From Candolleomyces eurysporus (lineage: Eukaryota; Basidiomycota; Agaricomycetes; Agaricales; Psathyrellaceae), in NCBI GenBank assembly GCA_027579435.1, contig JANBPK010000919.1, positions 618,660 through 682,659 of the forward strand: DNA of 64,000 nt, in the 5' to 3' direction. The notes below the pieces were generated by a model. It was not told the origin of the DNA. It was given only the letters and a program-made list of their open reading frames with translations, and searched no databases. Below are positions 10,991 to 22,734 of the stretch, in pieces. The position numbers and the translations under genes are program-made. Position 1 is the stretch's first letter, and each line of letters opens with the position of its first letter.

Positions 10991-13122
10991 CTAGCCCTCC
11001 GTCCGTTCTGTCCAAATTTTCGCCAAAGTCTCTCGTACAGTTTCAGCATCAAATCGCAGAAGTTCCGCTCCACCGTGCACACTCGCTTCAGTACACTTAA
11101 TTCCGAGTCGCTGTCCGATAGATCAGCACGGAGCGATGGTCACCTGCATCGGCACGTAGCAGCACTCACCCTTATCGCGACTTCGTTGATGGGCACCTTG
11201 GTATTTTTGAGGTATACAAGATCCGTGATGAACGCAGAAGCAGGGTAGGTTGTGTTTGCATTTCCCAGCCCGTACTGAGGGATGGAGTAGTTTGCATTGA
11301 GTGTCCTCACAATGGCGCTAGAAAAAGACCGACGTCAGAAAGAGGTCATAGGAACCGGGTCCATAAAATAGCCTACTTAATGTAATCAATAGCAGTATAT
11401 CCATATGTCTCCCTGTCGTTCTCCATGTTCACTGCAAATAGAACCAGGATGAGTTCCGATGTCTCAATGGCAGGGAGGCAACGAAATTTCTCACAAAGTA
11501 GCACTTTCGCTTGGAGCGAACGCGACCCCGCGATCGCAGAAGCCACTCCACGAAGAGCAAGGCAAGGCATAATACTGCGTCACGAGGATCAGTTTACGGA
11601 AAAAAGTTAACAGCAGTATGTCACTCACCTCGTCCAAAGAGAACCGCATGAGTAGACGAGAATGTCCTTCGTCCTCAGGTTCGTAAGAAAGTCTGGATTC
11701 GGGCTTGGATGTATTTCCATGCCATAACTGTTAATGTAATACAGTTCTGCAAATTTGTTGGAGTACGATCACGATACGGGAGTTTCAAGGAGTCACTCAC
11801 TAGATATTCGGCATGGTAAAGGCTCGTACGGCTCGTCCTTTTCCTGCTGATACATGATATTCTGCGGCTGGGCCTCGGCTAGTGAACCAATTCCATCCAC
11901 GGACAAGTCCTCAAGCTCTGGAACAGCAACCGAGACAGTTGTCACCGGATGAGAGATCTCGCATTGTCCAACTAAACGCTCGCCATCCTCCTGGTGAAAA
12001 TTATGAGTTCAATATCTTCATAGAGATAAGAAACGAAGATACGGACAAGTTCTGCGGCGATAGTCACGGTGTGGTTGGTCACAATCACAGGCAAGATATG
12101 GGCCTATCGTTCTCTCCATATCAGAATTCCAGCACACCAATGGAAATTCATACCTGACTATTGGTGATAGAGGAGAAAAGAAAGACGGCTGAAGGTAACG
12201 AACGGAAGAAGCCCTGCGCTGCAGCGATAAAATAGTTACCGATGCTAGACGAATTATTTGGTCAATTAGGGGATTGCAGACAGATATTCGCAGCGCGTAG
12301 GACACTTACCTTCCATTCCTGAAGTCAAAGTTCTTGTGAGCTCTCTTCAAGAGTTCGCTCTCAAAATATACGAGAAAGCCTTCGGGAACCGTAGTCAGAC
12401 GAGCCGTGTCTAGAAGTGACGGAATGAGTACCCCTGATAGTTTCTTTCCGGTCGTTCGGTATTCCTTTCCACAGTGCACTTCGTCCTTCGACGATATCTC
12501 TCCAATCTTCACGAGCTTCTTTCGCTGAGCAATTGGAGGGAAGGCGGTGCGCTAGCAGGTTCCGAATCGCATGCAGGGGCGAGCTTGGAGGTCCATGCGG
12601 GATGAGGCGAACGAGACGAGATCGTATGTCACCTGGATAATGATATGAAGACGTTTGACTTGCAGGGCAACGGGAGACGTTGTTACCTACGGACGGCCCC
12701 CCCAAGACGCGAATGATTTCGCTTGATGAGCCCCCGTCATCAGACACTGGCAGGACGAAGCATGCGTCTCCGAAAGCGGAGCAGATGGCGTTACCACCCG
12801 TACCGCCCGATATTACAACGTAAGAAGCAGAAGATACGGGGGGCTTTGTACCAAGTTCACGATGAACCGGAGTTTGGTCGATAGTAATAGGCGGAGGAAG
12901 AGGTGCAAGCCTGATGGATGCGGCGGCGGCGGCAGCCTCGGGCGGTTGGGTCGGTAAATCAAATACCGAGGAACCTGGACTGTCGAATCCTCTGTCCTGG
13001 GTTACTCCCAGCAACGTGGAAGCCGGGGAAGTGGCTCCCAAGTTGTCGCTTTGATGCTGGGAAGCGCGATGCATGGAATGGGCTCGACGGTGACGATAAG
13101 AGTTGACACGATGATACATCAA
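10991..13122 (-). CDS. CofD-like / UPF0052 (YvcK-type) family protein
   Basis: Homologue of the fungal UPF0052 proteins (yeast YNL011C type) with a Rossmann-like core of the CofD superfamily. A disordered N-terminus is followed by YVVISGGTGGNAICSAFG (nucleotide-binding loop) and VLPVSDDGGSSSEIIRVLGG. After introns come GDIRSRLVRLIPHGP, RAHKNFDFRNG-SIGNYFIAAAQGFFRSL, VLPVIVTNHTVTIAAELVDG, IYYINSYGMEIHP, DILVYSCGSLWTS, ETYGYTAIDYIKAIVRTLN and ELLRFDAETVRETLAKIW. The last exon is entered through an acceptor at about 11118, so the true stop is at 10991-10993 and not in the longer open frame that continues into the next gene. CofD itself makes coenzyme F420 in archaea and actinobacteria, but the eukaryotic members' substrate is unknown, so no F420 role is claimed. 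Confidence 0.85.
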
Positions 13123-13273
13123 TTCTCATTGACGCCCATATATGTGATCAGTGCTCAGAGCACACGTTTTCTCGCATAACTTTGTCGTAACTTCCACGTC
13201 GCTGATAGGACACTCGTTATCCAGAGTGACGTTCCTCCAGACAACCACACGTAGTCACGGCACGGGAGTTACC

Positions 13274-14117
13274 ATGACGGACTTCCCTGCTCTACAAGGA
13301 GTGTATCGTCTCCTCTTTCTTTACATTGAACCTGGTGAGCCTAGGCTTATTGGAATGAATCAATCGCGACGTTGATTCTAATTGGCACTACGTGTCCAGC
13401 CTCGACAATCATCCCATTCTTTGTAATATTGACTTATCCAGGGTCGAAATGGTTTTATGAGCAGCTTGCTCCTGGCAGCGACCTTGGGAGCGGAGCGCTG
13501 GATGCTCGCGCGGATATGGCCGTCTGGCAACTAGGAAATTGTGAGTATTCTCACCGCTACTCCTGAAGAGGTCTGCACGGTGGACGACATTTCAGGTTAT
13601 TTCCTCTTGGGACTGTTGTCGTCCTTTGTCTTCCGTGCCGTAAGAGATGCACTACCAAATAATCCAGTGGCGCAGGAGCGCATTATTGGTGCTGCCTTCC
13701 TCGCCTTAGGTATAGCTGATGTGAGTTCTGTTCCAAGTCGAACGGGTAAAAGAGATGAGCCCAAGCGTTTGAACACTGTAGATGACGCAGTAAGTAACAT
13801 CGTATGGATTCCAGGGCGGTGAATGCATCTGTGTGACCAGCGGAACTAACCCACCCTACCAGCATATTTGTTACTGTCCGTAACTTGCCCGCAGAGCTGC
13901 TATATCGCCCCCTCGAGTATAATGCGACGACGCATGGAAATATAACTTTTACCGCTATGCTGCTATCCATGAGGTACGCTTTGCTCCAAGCCGTCACGGT
14001 ATATTGGCCAGTGGTTGGACTGATAGCCTTGTCTTATGCAGAACCGCCTGGTATCTGGGAGTAGGGAGGCCTCGACCATGGGCCAGTGGAAGGCAGAAGT
14101 TACGGAAAGGGTTGTAG
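13274..14117 (+). CDS. DUF7704-like four-span membrane protein
   Basis: Small integral membrane protein. Spliced exons give MTDFPALQGVYRLLFLYIEP, then ASTIIPFFVILTYPGSKWFY, NCYFLLGLLSSFVFRAVRD, IIGAAFLALGIAD-MTHIFVTVRN and TAWYLGVGRPRP, ending RQKLRKGL. The YRL-F-YIEP opening, the mid-protein LGIAD-THI motif and about four hydrophobic segments match the fungal DUF7704 family as I know it; the function is unknown. An 8 nt microexon (13782-13789) is required: joining its neighbours directly gives a stop after six codons. Divergent from the CofD-like gene with about 150 bp between starts. Confidence 0.68.
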
Positions 14118-16289
14118 AGCTTGGATGAGCTCAGTGACGATGGCATGATTCGTCGTAGACCGACGTTGTGTGAATAATCAAACTCTGGGAATGCTGAACG
14201 AGTGCTATCTGGATATCGTGAAGATTAGGGAGATAAAATTCCCTTTGCGCCAGGACGAAAATGCGGCCCAAAGGACCTGGGAGGTAGGTGTGGGTGGAGA
14301 GCTGCATGGTCCCAATGGAACGGCCGTTTTTTGGTGTTGCCTTCCACGTCGGGAACTATGCACTTTGGAATTCAGTGGGAGTGCTGGAGCCGAAAATTTG
14401 AATGGACTGGCAGAGAAACCTGAGACTAATTGAGGAACTGGAGATCCTGCCAACGAATTGGAATTCTGAGGACGTGATTAAATAAGCCAGTGAAGTCTGT
14501 CCCAAGTAATCCAAGCGCTCCCTCCAATCCTGATCAATGGACGGTACCTCGGTTCCTCCTGGCCAGTAAATCCAGAAGATTTATACTCACCCAGTCTTAA
14601 ATCCCCTAGGACGCTGAGTACCCTTTGCGGGTAGGGTCGAACACTGGACCGCCCCACCTCGTGGCCCATACCGCGAGAATCAATCCCCTTATTGAAGCAG
14701 CAAATAGAGTAGGCAGGGGAAAAGGGTCTGTTCTGCGGTCGTACAGTCTTCGAAGACCCGAAGGAAACCTACGATGGATAAATCCCTCCAGTGGCGGCGT
14801 TGCAAGCGATTTTGAGGCGTTTGCGGTAACCGGTATGTCCCCAAATATTCAAACAACTCCAGACTATACCCCAGCGAGCTCACACTCGTGAATCATTGGT
14901 GCAGATGACATACTTCGCAGTCACCGTCCAATTTTGACCACAAGCGTACGCACAAACCTACTATAGAGCGAGGATACAAGCTTGCCAGAGCAGTAAAATT
15001 CCCTTTCGCAAGAGGCCAGGCGTCAGCACAGGGACCACGGTTTCCTGGGAGCGCCCAAGCTCAACTGTGTGCTCAGTCAAACCAAGTACTCTTGAGAAAC
15101 TGGTGGCCTCTAGGTTCTCCCGAAGTTTTCGATAATATTCAGGTTTGTGGTTTGACTCATGCAGTCCAGTGGCTCTCAAACCCAAGATCTCGAACGAAGA
15201 ATGGTGCGTCGTCATAGTTCTGTTCACCAACACAACCCACAGTGAAATTTCAGATATAGACCGACCAGGCTCAGCACATTCTTGCTGAGCGCTTGGCTTC
15301 CGTGAGTCCTCCGGCGCGTAGCAGACTTGGGCGTCGAGAGCGAAGTCGTTCAACGCAAAGCTTCGCTGAAAGAAAGCGATGTATTCATGCGTTGAAGATT
15401 CCGTCATCATACACGAAACCAAAGAGACTCGAGAGAGTTTCTTTTCATCGCGTTGCGACCGTACGGCCGTATCATGGCGCGTTTGACTCACCCCTGTCAC
15501 CGAACGACGCGTCCGGGGCCGCTGTCCCGTGACTCGTGGTGTTCACAAAGCTGCATCCCCAAAGTGTTTGGCACGATGGACGAACCAGTCCGACGGACTG
15601 GAAGGTGCTGCGCATCGTCATCGTCAACTTTATTTGACGGAGGTCCCAAAGGCGTGTATCACTCTGTATTCCCTATATGAAATTGCAACTCACTTCTTTA
15701 CCACCCTTTACCAGATCCCGAAAAAAAAAAGACGGCTGACCTCTGCTGAATCCCCGAGATCTCGATTTCGACCACCCTAACTGGTTTCTTGGCCTTCGCA
15801 GCGTGTTGGAGCTGAATGGGCCCTCCCTGAAAAGGCGATAGTGAGTCGTGGAAGGTCATGCATCATACATATGTTAAAACTCACAGATGAATGCTGATCA
15901 TTGGAAACCTTGAATTGCACAGAAATCGTTTGATCTGTCGTCTTATTCTCCGGAGATCAAGTACGGCATTTACATAGAGCTCTCTTCTCTGTGCCCTTCT
16001 CCAGATGGCCAGATGGCCAGCAAATTATCCGGGTGAATTTCATCCAATGGCTGTGATTGGACTAGCGTGTTTGACCCCGCCGGGATATCGTGAAATCGGT
16101 GATTGAGCTACCTCTCTTGTCGACAGCTCTACTAATATTACGCTTAGCCCTGCAGGACGCTATGGAGAACTGTCACCATCCAATTTTGACCAAGCCCTCA
16201 GCTGCTCCCCCAAAAGCCTTTTAAGTCGGGTATCGTCCCGGCCCTGTTCTGGCTGCCCCACCATTCTCTGCGGTCCTCCTTACTATTAC
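14118..16289. other. 2.2 kb region without a supported gene
   Basis: I see no recognisable protein. On the minus strand an ATG at 15619-15621 opens an exon with a mitochondrial-presequence-like composition (MTMRSTFQSVGLVRPSC), followed by a good gtgagt donor and a tttctttcag acceptor. The product would end at 15271 after about 80 residues with no family match. An A-rich run lies at 15720-15730. The 5' end of the small coiled-coil gene begins after about 16210. Confidence 0.3.
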
Positions 16290-16877
16290 ATGGCTTCCTC
16301 GAACCCTGCTCACTCCTCTGCAGCTGCGTCGAGCTCTCAAAACGGGCCTGACCCTACAGCGGCCCCACTTGGTCTAAATTTGGGGTTCTTCGTGCCCCAA
16401 CCTGAAGGCCGTCTTCCATCCTACAAACCACCGTCAACTCGCTATCATCCTTACCGAAAGCCAGAAGAGCCTCCTCCCCCCCCGGTACGAAGACAGTGTA
16501 CTATATGTGAGGAATTGAGCTATGACACGCAAGCTCGAAGGCTAACCTTTTTTATTACAGAATACGATCTACGACGACGAGTGCGAAACCTTTCTGGAGG
16601 TTCCGGAACGTCGACCCGTAAGTCAACCATAATTTTTCGCCCAATCCTTGACTTGGTAGCCAATCTATCACCTAGAGAACTGCTGAGGAAGAAGAAGCCG
16701 ATAGAAACAAGCTTCAAAGGCTTGTGGAGCGTATCCAGAGGATTAAACGTCTTGCTGCGGTCATGCCGGTGAGTAATGGGTACACGTCGGTCCATGATCA
16801 ACTAAGTAACCCCAAATTTTCCTTGCATCGTCCAGGAATTCTTCGACGGTCTCCGGCGTGCGGTCCAGAATGGCTGA
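16290..16877 (+). CDS. Small coiled-coil protein, 128 aa, unknown function
   Basis: Four exons join in frame: 16290-16484, 16561-16617, 16676-16768 and 16836-16877. The product is a Ser/Ala/Pro-rich N-terminus (MASSNPAHSSAAASSSQNG), a proline run PEEPPPPP, a short acidic TIYDDECETFLEVPERRP, and a charged helix EEEEADRNKLQRLVERIQRI that predicts a coiled coil, ending AAVMPEFFDGLRRAVQNG. All introns are GT-AG and 58-75 nt long. Every junction keeps one frame, which makes the model credible although I recognise no family. Perhaps a structural or complex-assembly subunit; that is a guess from architecture. Confidence 0.6.
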
Positions 16878-17256
16878 GGGACGCCATCTCATTACTTTTT
16901 TGCTCATTAATCCTGTCTCCGTTCCTCGGGTCCGTCAACTTCACTCTCCTCCTCGTGATGCTTGCGAACATTCCGCATTGGACATTAATTCCCCAGTTGT
17001 CAACAATCGTCTCATCTCAAACAGGTTGTAACATATATCTTTCATCTCTCTCGGTTCGGGCCCTTTTCTTGCATAGTGTACAATTAAACATCGGTTATGG
17101 TCGGCATCCTATTCTCTGGGCATATTTGTACATGTAATGAACCACACCAATCCCCCTCTGCGTCATCGTAGAGCAAGGAGGTAATATAGCAGGCGGTAAT
17201 ACAAACATTCCGAAGTCAGGGAAGCGTTAATAGTACTTATGACAACAGATGAGGTG
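16878..17256. other. Convergent 3' intergenic region
   Basis: AT-rich spacer between the coiled-coil gene (+) and the PXA-domain gene (-); nothing coding was seen. Confidence 0.4.
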
Positions 17257-18895
17257 TTAAGCGACGAGCTCTGGGAATAGAGTCAAAAGTAGCCGATCAA
17301 GGATGAAAACAAATAGTCGAGCGTTGCAGTCTGCGTCAGAAAGAGGGTCCAAAGCAGCACCCAACGTCGCTGAAGGATCTGAGCCTAGAATAATCGGAAG
17401 CAAATGCGCTAGCAACCGAAATGTATGAGAAAAAAAAACGGAAAATGCGAGGCAATGAGAAAAGACGTACAAATGGGACCCTTGCCTCTCCAAGCAACGA
17501 TCTTAGCCCGGATTTCTGCCTGCTCTTCGGGTGTAGGTATAATAGGAGGTGGTCCTGGGTATCCGTTGGGGAATAACGTCCGTTTGGAAAGCCGGGTGGT
17601 ATTGAGAACGAAGGAAGGAGATAAAAAGCGTTGCAATAGATATGGCAGGAGTTTGTCGAGAAAAGGGGTCATGGAGGAGGCGGTCATTGAAAGCGTTGAG
17701 AGAAAAAGTGTCGAGGCGTAACGTTCGTGAGCATTAATGATTTCGGTGAGCATGCGAAGGGGAGCGATGGCGTAGTCTTGAACCTGTTGGCTTGGTGGAG
17801 GGACGGGCGACACTGTTGGAATGCCATCAGACGGAAGGTTCACGGAAGTCGTCGAGGAAGAAGATGATGAAGAGGCTACAGGAGGTGCTTGGGTTGGTTG
17901 AGCCACTTTCGTGGGCTGGATGTCAGTGGCCGAGTGTTGTGAGGAAGTGGAATCCTTGGAGGGTTGGGACGGTGTTTGATTGACGAGCTTGATAGTACTT
18001 ATGGCTTGCTTATACGCGTGCATGAACGCTAGACATGCTCCCGAAAAAGACTGCAATGCAGAGAGTATGATTATGACCATACTATGGAAGAAGGATGTGT
18101 CGTTCGATGCTGGCTGGGAGGATCGAGAAGACTACAGCGACACTTAGCAATGGTTTCGAGACAGAAAGATGTCAGGGGTACTTACACCGTAGAATTCTTC
18201 CTCTATGGGTCCAAGTAAGTCCAAGATTGTCTTCTGGATAAACCAAGGTTGGGTGATCTTGGGGATAATGTCGTTCACGAGGACTTTAACCAAAACTTCA
18301 CGTATGATAACGCGCTCTACTTCTGGTTCATAGTCCTCTGTAGGCAAGCAGAGCTTCAATATAGTATCGACGACCTGGCGGTAGTATTCTGGGTCAATCT
18401 TGCCATCGGACGATATGGCCGTGTGAGGTTGGATTTGGGCGAATAGGTGGGACAAAGATGCTGCTCCGCCAGTTGCGTAGGACGTAGACAACTTGGGTTG
18501 TATGTTGCGGAAGTCGACATAGTGCTGAGTGATTATTGTCGGGAGGTCGTGAAAGGCAAGGGATGAGAGTTGAACGTTGTGAGCACGTTCTTCAATAACA
18601 TGGACGACATGGACAAGGATACGGTTGATATGAGGCAGAAATTCTTTGTCGTAGCGCGTCAGTTTGGTCCACCAAGGGTTCACGTAGGCCCTGAGCGCCA
18701 GGGCAAGTAAANGTCANNTAGAGCTCGGCGGCGAGCTCCGGATGGGCNATTGGAGGAGACGGTGAGGAGGGGCGGAAGGTCATCTGATGAATGAGGAAGC
18801 AAGAGCAAACGGCGGGCGAGGGTTTGCTGTTGCGATTTGGTCACCGCGGAGGAGGCTATGGACTGAGGGGAACGATGCCGAGGGGCCGTCGTCAT
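17257..18895 (-). CDS. PXA-domain protein (sorting-nexin-associated)
   Basis: Exons 18186-18895, 17471-18050 and 17257-17408. The N-terminal half is a PXA (PX-associated) domain: HPELAAELY, LALALRAYVNPWWTKLT, then FLPHINRILVHVVHVIEER, LPTIITQHYVDFRNIQP and REVLVKVLVNDIIPKITQPW. The second half has a Ser/Thr/Pro-rich linker and an all-helical tail (TPFLDKLLPYLLQRFLSPS, then PISHLLPIILGSDPSATLG) ending LLLTLFPELVA. PXA domains occur in Mdm1/SNX13-type tethers and the short S. pombe Pxa1 type acting at ER, endosome or vacuole membranes. No PX or RGS domain is seen, so it resembles the short type. The four N at 18712-18748 lie in the first exon: the one at 18748 must be removed, and one of the other three, to keep the PXA frame. 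Confidence 0.78.
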
Positions 18896-19223
18896 CGTCG
18901 TCCTCGATGAGGAGGAGCGACAGTCAAGGAACGCACGTGATCATCGGCCTTGATTAATTCCGCAGCCAGGGACGGAATCTTGTTCGCGGTCATTGTCCGA
19001 ATAAACATTGCCCTTCTTCCTCCGCATCGCCATGTAAGTCCCTCCTCGTCATCCCTGCTCAGGTCCTCACTGACCTCCCTCCGTTCAGATATCTCTAAGC
19101 TAGCGCCCAACGCTCGCCATTAAGGCCGCTGAGAGCGCTCAGCGACATCCGCAACCCAGGCGTTTCCTCCCGCCTAACCCACCACTCTTTTGTCAATCAC
19201 ATTCCTTTGGATTCTTTGGCTTA
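18896..19223. other. Divergent promoter region
   Basis: Separates the PXA gene (-) and the membrane-protein gene (+) with 328 bp between starts. It is GC-rich with CT-rich tracts on the plus strand; no clear element was recognised. Confidence 0.4.
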
Positions 19224-20341
19224 ATGTTAATCTCGGAAACGACCAGTCTCAACCCCAGAGACGACGACGGACCAGGTCTCTCGAAGCAGGACATTATCAT
19301 TATCGCAGTCTGCGCCTCTGTCGCTTCTCTCGTGCTTGCCTTCTCTCTCTTCCGTCTCATTCGCAATTGCCGCCAGTCCTCCAAGGCTGCTCCCCTTCCA
19401 CCGCCCCAACCGCTGGCTCACCAACGAGAGCGGCAGGTAGCGTTGTTTGAACAATCGGCTCCCAGAGTAACTACTTGGTATCAACCGCAGCCCGCAGACC
19501 ACCACATTCGTTCAAACTCGCCCGGCGGTAGCAGGGCATCCTTACTTGGTAAAGAAAGTCCGGGGCTGTCACCGTCAATACCTCCTTCAACGGAGAGCAT
19601 GCAGGATCTGGAAACGCCGTCCCTTCGTTCCTCACAGCATCTCCCCCTTCCCAATTTCCCCATCTACCCACCCGGACGGCCAAGTTCTCGGTCGTCCTTC
19701 AATTCCAGTGACGCCAGTTGTGCGCCGCCGCCCAGTAGCGCCCATTCAGACGCAACTACACCCTCTTTCCCCACGGCCAGATACCCTCGATCTCCTAGAC
19801 ATGCTCGGCCACTCTCCATGTCATCCACATACACCTACGGCACGACTACCTCGCGGGGCACGAGCCGTGTTCGCGGAGCCCCCCATGCGCCACACAACCA
19901 GATCCAAATCGTCTTGCCAACACCGCTCGCTTCCGCTAATAATAGTAGAGAGTCTTTGGCGATGCCAAGGAGTAGATCTCGCTCCGCCTCTGGCTCGCAC
20001 GATCGCAGGAGTGTTGCAGACGCGTGGATAGATCTCTCTTCTGGAGCATATGGTACGGTCACCCTGCTACTGGTCCAATATCTATGCTAACCCAACCAGG
20101 CTTAGCTCACCGGTCAACCGAGTCTCTCCCAGAAACGGTACCGAAGAAATCTCGTAGGCGCCCCGCGTCGATGTCGGCCTCGACGTCTCCCGTTCTTTAC
20201 GAAGGACAGGCTATGATACCACCCGTACCCCCTCTACCCGAGAACGACTCGGTGGAAAGCGCCTCTCTGGATCATTCTTCTAAGGCCACGCAACGGTTAG
20301 GGGCGAAGGGAAAACTTGAGAAGCGGCGAATACAATCATAG
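19224..20341 (+). CDS. Single-pass membrane protein with long Ser/Pro-rich cytoplasmic tail (356 aa)
   Basis: Exons 19224-20052 and 20100-20341 join in frame (GAY-GLAH). A short exposed N-terminus (LNPRDDDGPGLSKQD) precedes one hydrophobic span, IIIIAVCASVASLVLAFSLF, followed by RLIRNCRQSS. The remainder is disordered and rich in Ser, Pro and Arg, with clustered RSRSRSASGSHDRRS and PPVPPLPENDS (an SH3-ligand-like proline motif), ending KLEKRRIQS. No signal peptide; topology is probably N-out or a tail-regulated receptor-like design (inference). The family was not recognised. Confidence 0.65.
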
Positions 20342-20468
20342 ATGCCCAGTTTCTGTCCAATTTGCATGATGATTAGGCGATGACGTCAACTGGATTAGCC
20401 AAGTGTATAATTGGTCTATAGCATGTAAATAATTACCTGTCACAACTTGTTCGTTCTCTTCCTCCGCT

Positions 20469-21304
20469 ATGGCGACTGCTCACCATCCGCCCAGCGCCCC
20501 CATCCTCGTTTCCTTCACCGACACCGACGCCCTCGTCGAGTCCCTCGCCGCCTTCGTTGCCAAGGCCCAGCGAGAGTCCATCGATAAGAAGGGCAAGTTC
20601 ACTGTCGCCCTCTCTGGTGGATCTCTCCCCAAGCTCCTCAGAGGTCTTATCAACGACCCAAGCGTTAAGTGGAACAAATGGTGAGCATTTTGGCTGACTT
20701 TCATTGACCTCACTAATCACTTCTCTCTATAGGCACGTCTACTACGTCGATGAGCGGGTTGTACCTCTCGACCACGCAGATTCCAACCACCGCGCCTGCG
20801 TCGATATTCTCTTCTCAAAGGTTCCTATCCCACGAGAGCAGATACACTCGATCGATGAAGCTCTCCTTGATGACCTGGAAGAGCTCTCGGATTCATATGA
20901 GAAAGAGCTCATCAAAGAATTCGCCCAGAAGGACTCGGCCCGTTTCCCCATTTTCGACCTCATTCTTCTTGGGATGGGTCCGGATGGTCACACTGCATCT
21001 CTCTTCCCTGGCCATGATTTGCTATCTGAAGATGACCGATGGGTTGCGTACCTTGAAGACTCGCCAAAACCCCCTCCCAAGCGAATCACTCTCACATTCC
21101 CCGTTATCAACCATGCCTCCCGAATCGTCTTCGTCGCTGCTNGGGGGGGAGAAAGCAGATACCCTCAAAGCGGTTTTGGACGACCCAGAGGCGGGATTGC
21201 CCGCTGCCCGGGTGAAGCCTGTCTTCCCTGGCCAGCTCTATTGGTTCACGGATGATGCTGCGGCGGTGAAGGTGGCCTACCCTCGGACGGAGTTCAGGCT
21301 CTGA
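20469..21304 (+). CDS. SOL3: 6-phosphogluconolactonase
   Basis: Hydrolyses 6-phosphogluconolactone in the oxidative pentose phosphate pathway (cytosol). Exon 1 (20469-20681) carries [15 protein letters not shown]; exon 2 carries [56 protein letters not shown], the C-terminal [14 protein letters not shown] and stop at 21302-21304. All are hallmarks of the eukaryotic/bacterial SOL/DevB fold. The N at 21142 before seven G breaks the reading frame in the raw sequence; ignoring it gives [11 protein letters not shown] and an uninterrupted protein of about 260 residues, the normal family length. The SOL3 symbol is by yeast analogy. Confidence 0.93.
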
Positions 21305-21531
21305 GACTGCAGACCACCAGTGTAAACCCTCGTCAAGCTTCTCCACCCACTCCTTGGCTGGCGAAAGCATAAAAGAAACGTTTCTTATGTATTTGTAAAG
21401 TATTATATCGATATCGCGCTTGCCTTCGATCTTCGCGTTCGTCAGATGTATGTCCATGTTTTCTCCATATGGTAGTCCCCCTATTCCCAGNCCCTGGGGG
21501 TGTGTTCAGCCTGTCAGACCGCTCAGTCTCC

Positions 21532-22549
21532 ATGATCAACTACCTTCTCATAGTCTCCCGTCAAGGTGTGAAGTTTTTATCCTCTGCTTTCAATTGACAT
21601 CCAGATTTGCAGAACGCAAATGAACTATATGGAAAATACTTTCTTGCCCTCCGAATCTCTCGTTTCGAAGTGTCCTTTCATTCTATGAAACTGACGCCCG
21701 TATAGGGAAGACACGTCTCGCGAAATGGTATGCGACAGTACCTCCTCAGACGCGAGTTAAAATCGTCAAAGAAGTATCTCAACTCGTCCTAAGCCGCAAG
21801 CCGAAAATGTGCAATGTTATTGAATACAAGGGTGCGTCCCCTGTGCCTTGTATTTGAAACGGGTGAATGACCTCAATCTGTCGACGTAGGCCAAAAGGTG
21901 CGGCCTTACCGCGGACGTGGCCCCGGGCCAGCGAAGCAATTAATCATACCTAACGTTAATTTGCTTCTTGGGTCTACCGTATTTTTCAGGTCATTTACCG
22001 CCGCTATGCTTCGCTTTTCTTCATTGCCGAGATTGGGTTCACCGACAACGAGCTGATAACGTTGGAAATTATCCATCGCTATGTGGAACTCCTTGACAGA
22101 TATTTTGGGAACGTCAGTTGATTGCGGTCTCTCTTTCACTAGCTATGGTGCTCATTTTCTACTCCGAACCTAGGTCTGCGAGATGGACATGTAGGTGCCC
22201 TTGTTCGAGTACCATCATGATCGACGCCCTGAAAGATCGTCCCATCGGTGCCTTCGCTTAGCATATTCAATTTCCAGGAAGCGTACAATGTGAGTTCTAT
22301 TTCTTCTATAACGTCGCGCTGCGGGGATTGACAGACGAATTTCCCCACTTTTAGCTCCTGGATGAGTGCATCATCTCCGGCGAAATGGTGGACACATCGC
22401 TGAAAGCAGCTTTAAACCTGGTCCGTCATTCTTCAAGGAGCTCCTCCCCATTATCCTAACCTAAGATTATTTCAAAGGCGAAGGGTTCAGACGTTTTCGA
22501 GCAAGAAGAACACTTGGTCAAAGCACTAAAGAGTGCTGATCTGTTTTGA
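21532..22549 (+). CDS. APS1: AP-1 complex subunit sigma
   Basis: Small sigma adaptin of the clathrin AP-1 complex at the trans-Golgi network and endosomes. Exon 1 is only 37 nt ([12 protein letters not shown]), followed by [105 protein letters not shown] and a tail ending KALKSADLF. The [12 protein letters not shown] segment separates AP-1 from AP-2, AP-3 and AP-4 sigma. At least seven introns. One exon, 21890-21897, is 8 nt (completing Gly and encoding Gln-Lys of EYKGQK) and is required for the frame. Confidence 0.93.
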
Positions 22550-22734
22550 AACCTGAATATACGACTGAAAACATATATGTAAATGCTAACCATCAGGGAG
22601 GGAACATTATGGATGATTGTACAATCTACGATCCAAACAATAAAACATACATGTCAAGGAGAAGCTGTTGGAAAACTTGAAGCTTAAAGCTTAATCTTGG
22701 AAGAAAGCGTCATTGAAACTAAAATCTTTGGCCA
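22550..22734. other. Convergent 3' spacer
   Basis: AT-rich 185 bp between the AP-1 sigma gene (+) and the chromodomain gene (-); nothing else was seen. Confidence 0.4.

Noticed and set aside
10666..11082. 138-codon minus-strand frame covering the CofD-like C-terminus
   Set aside because: The correct last CofD exon is in another frame (ELLRFDAETVRETLAKIW, stop 10991). The remainder overlaps the true start of the next gene at 10809.
10991..13122. Coenzyme F420 synthesis role for the CofD-family protein
   Set aside because: Fungi are not known to make F420; only the superfamily fold is supported.
15271..15621. Two-exon minus-strand gene with mitochondrial-like start
   Set aside because: Good donor and acceptor, but the ~80-residue product has no recognisable family and there is only a single intron. 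Kept as a remark in the intergenic entry.
14926..16185. Shared 20-mer (GTCACC-TCCAATTTTGACCA) at about 14925 and 16170
   Set aside because: One mismatch over 20 bases, no flanking similarity; about one such pair in 64 kb could arise by chance.
21100..21304. Frameshift pseudogene call for 6-phosphogluconolactonase
   Set aside because: The only break is an N next to a homopolymer; the rest of the gene is intact.
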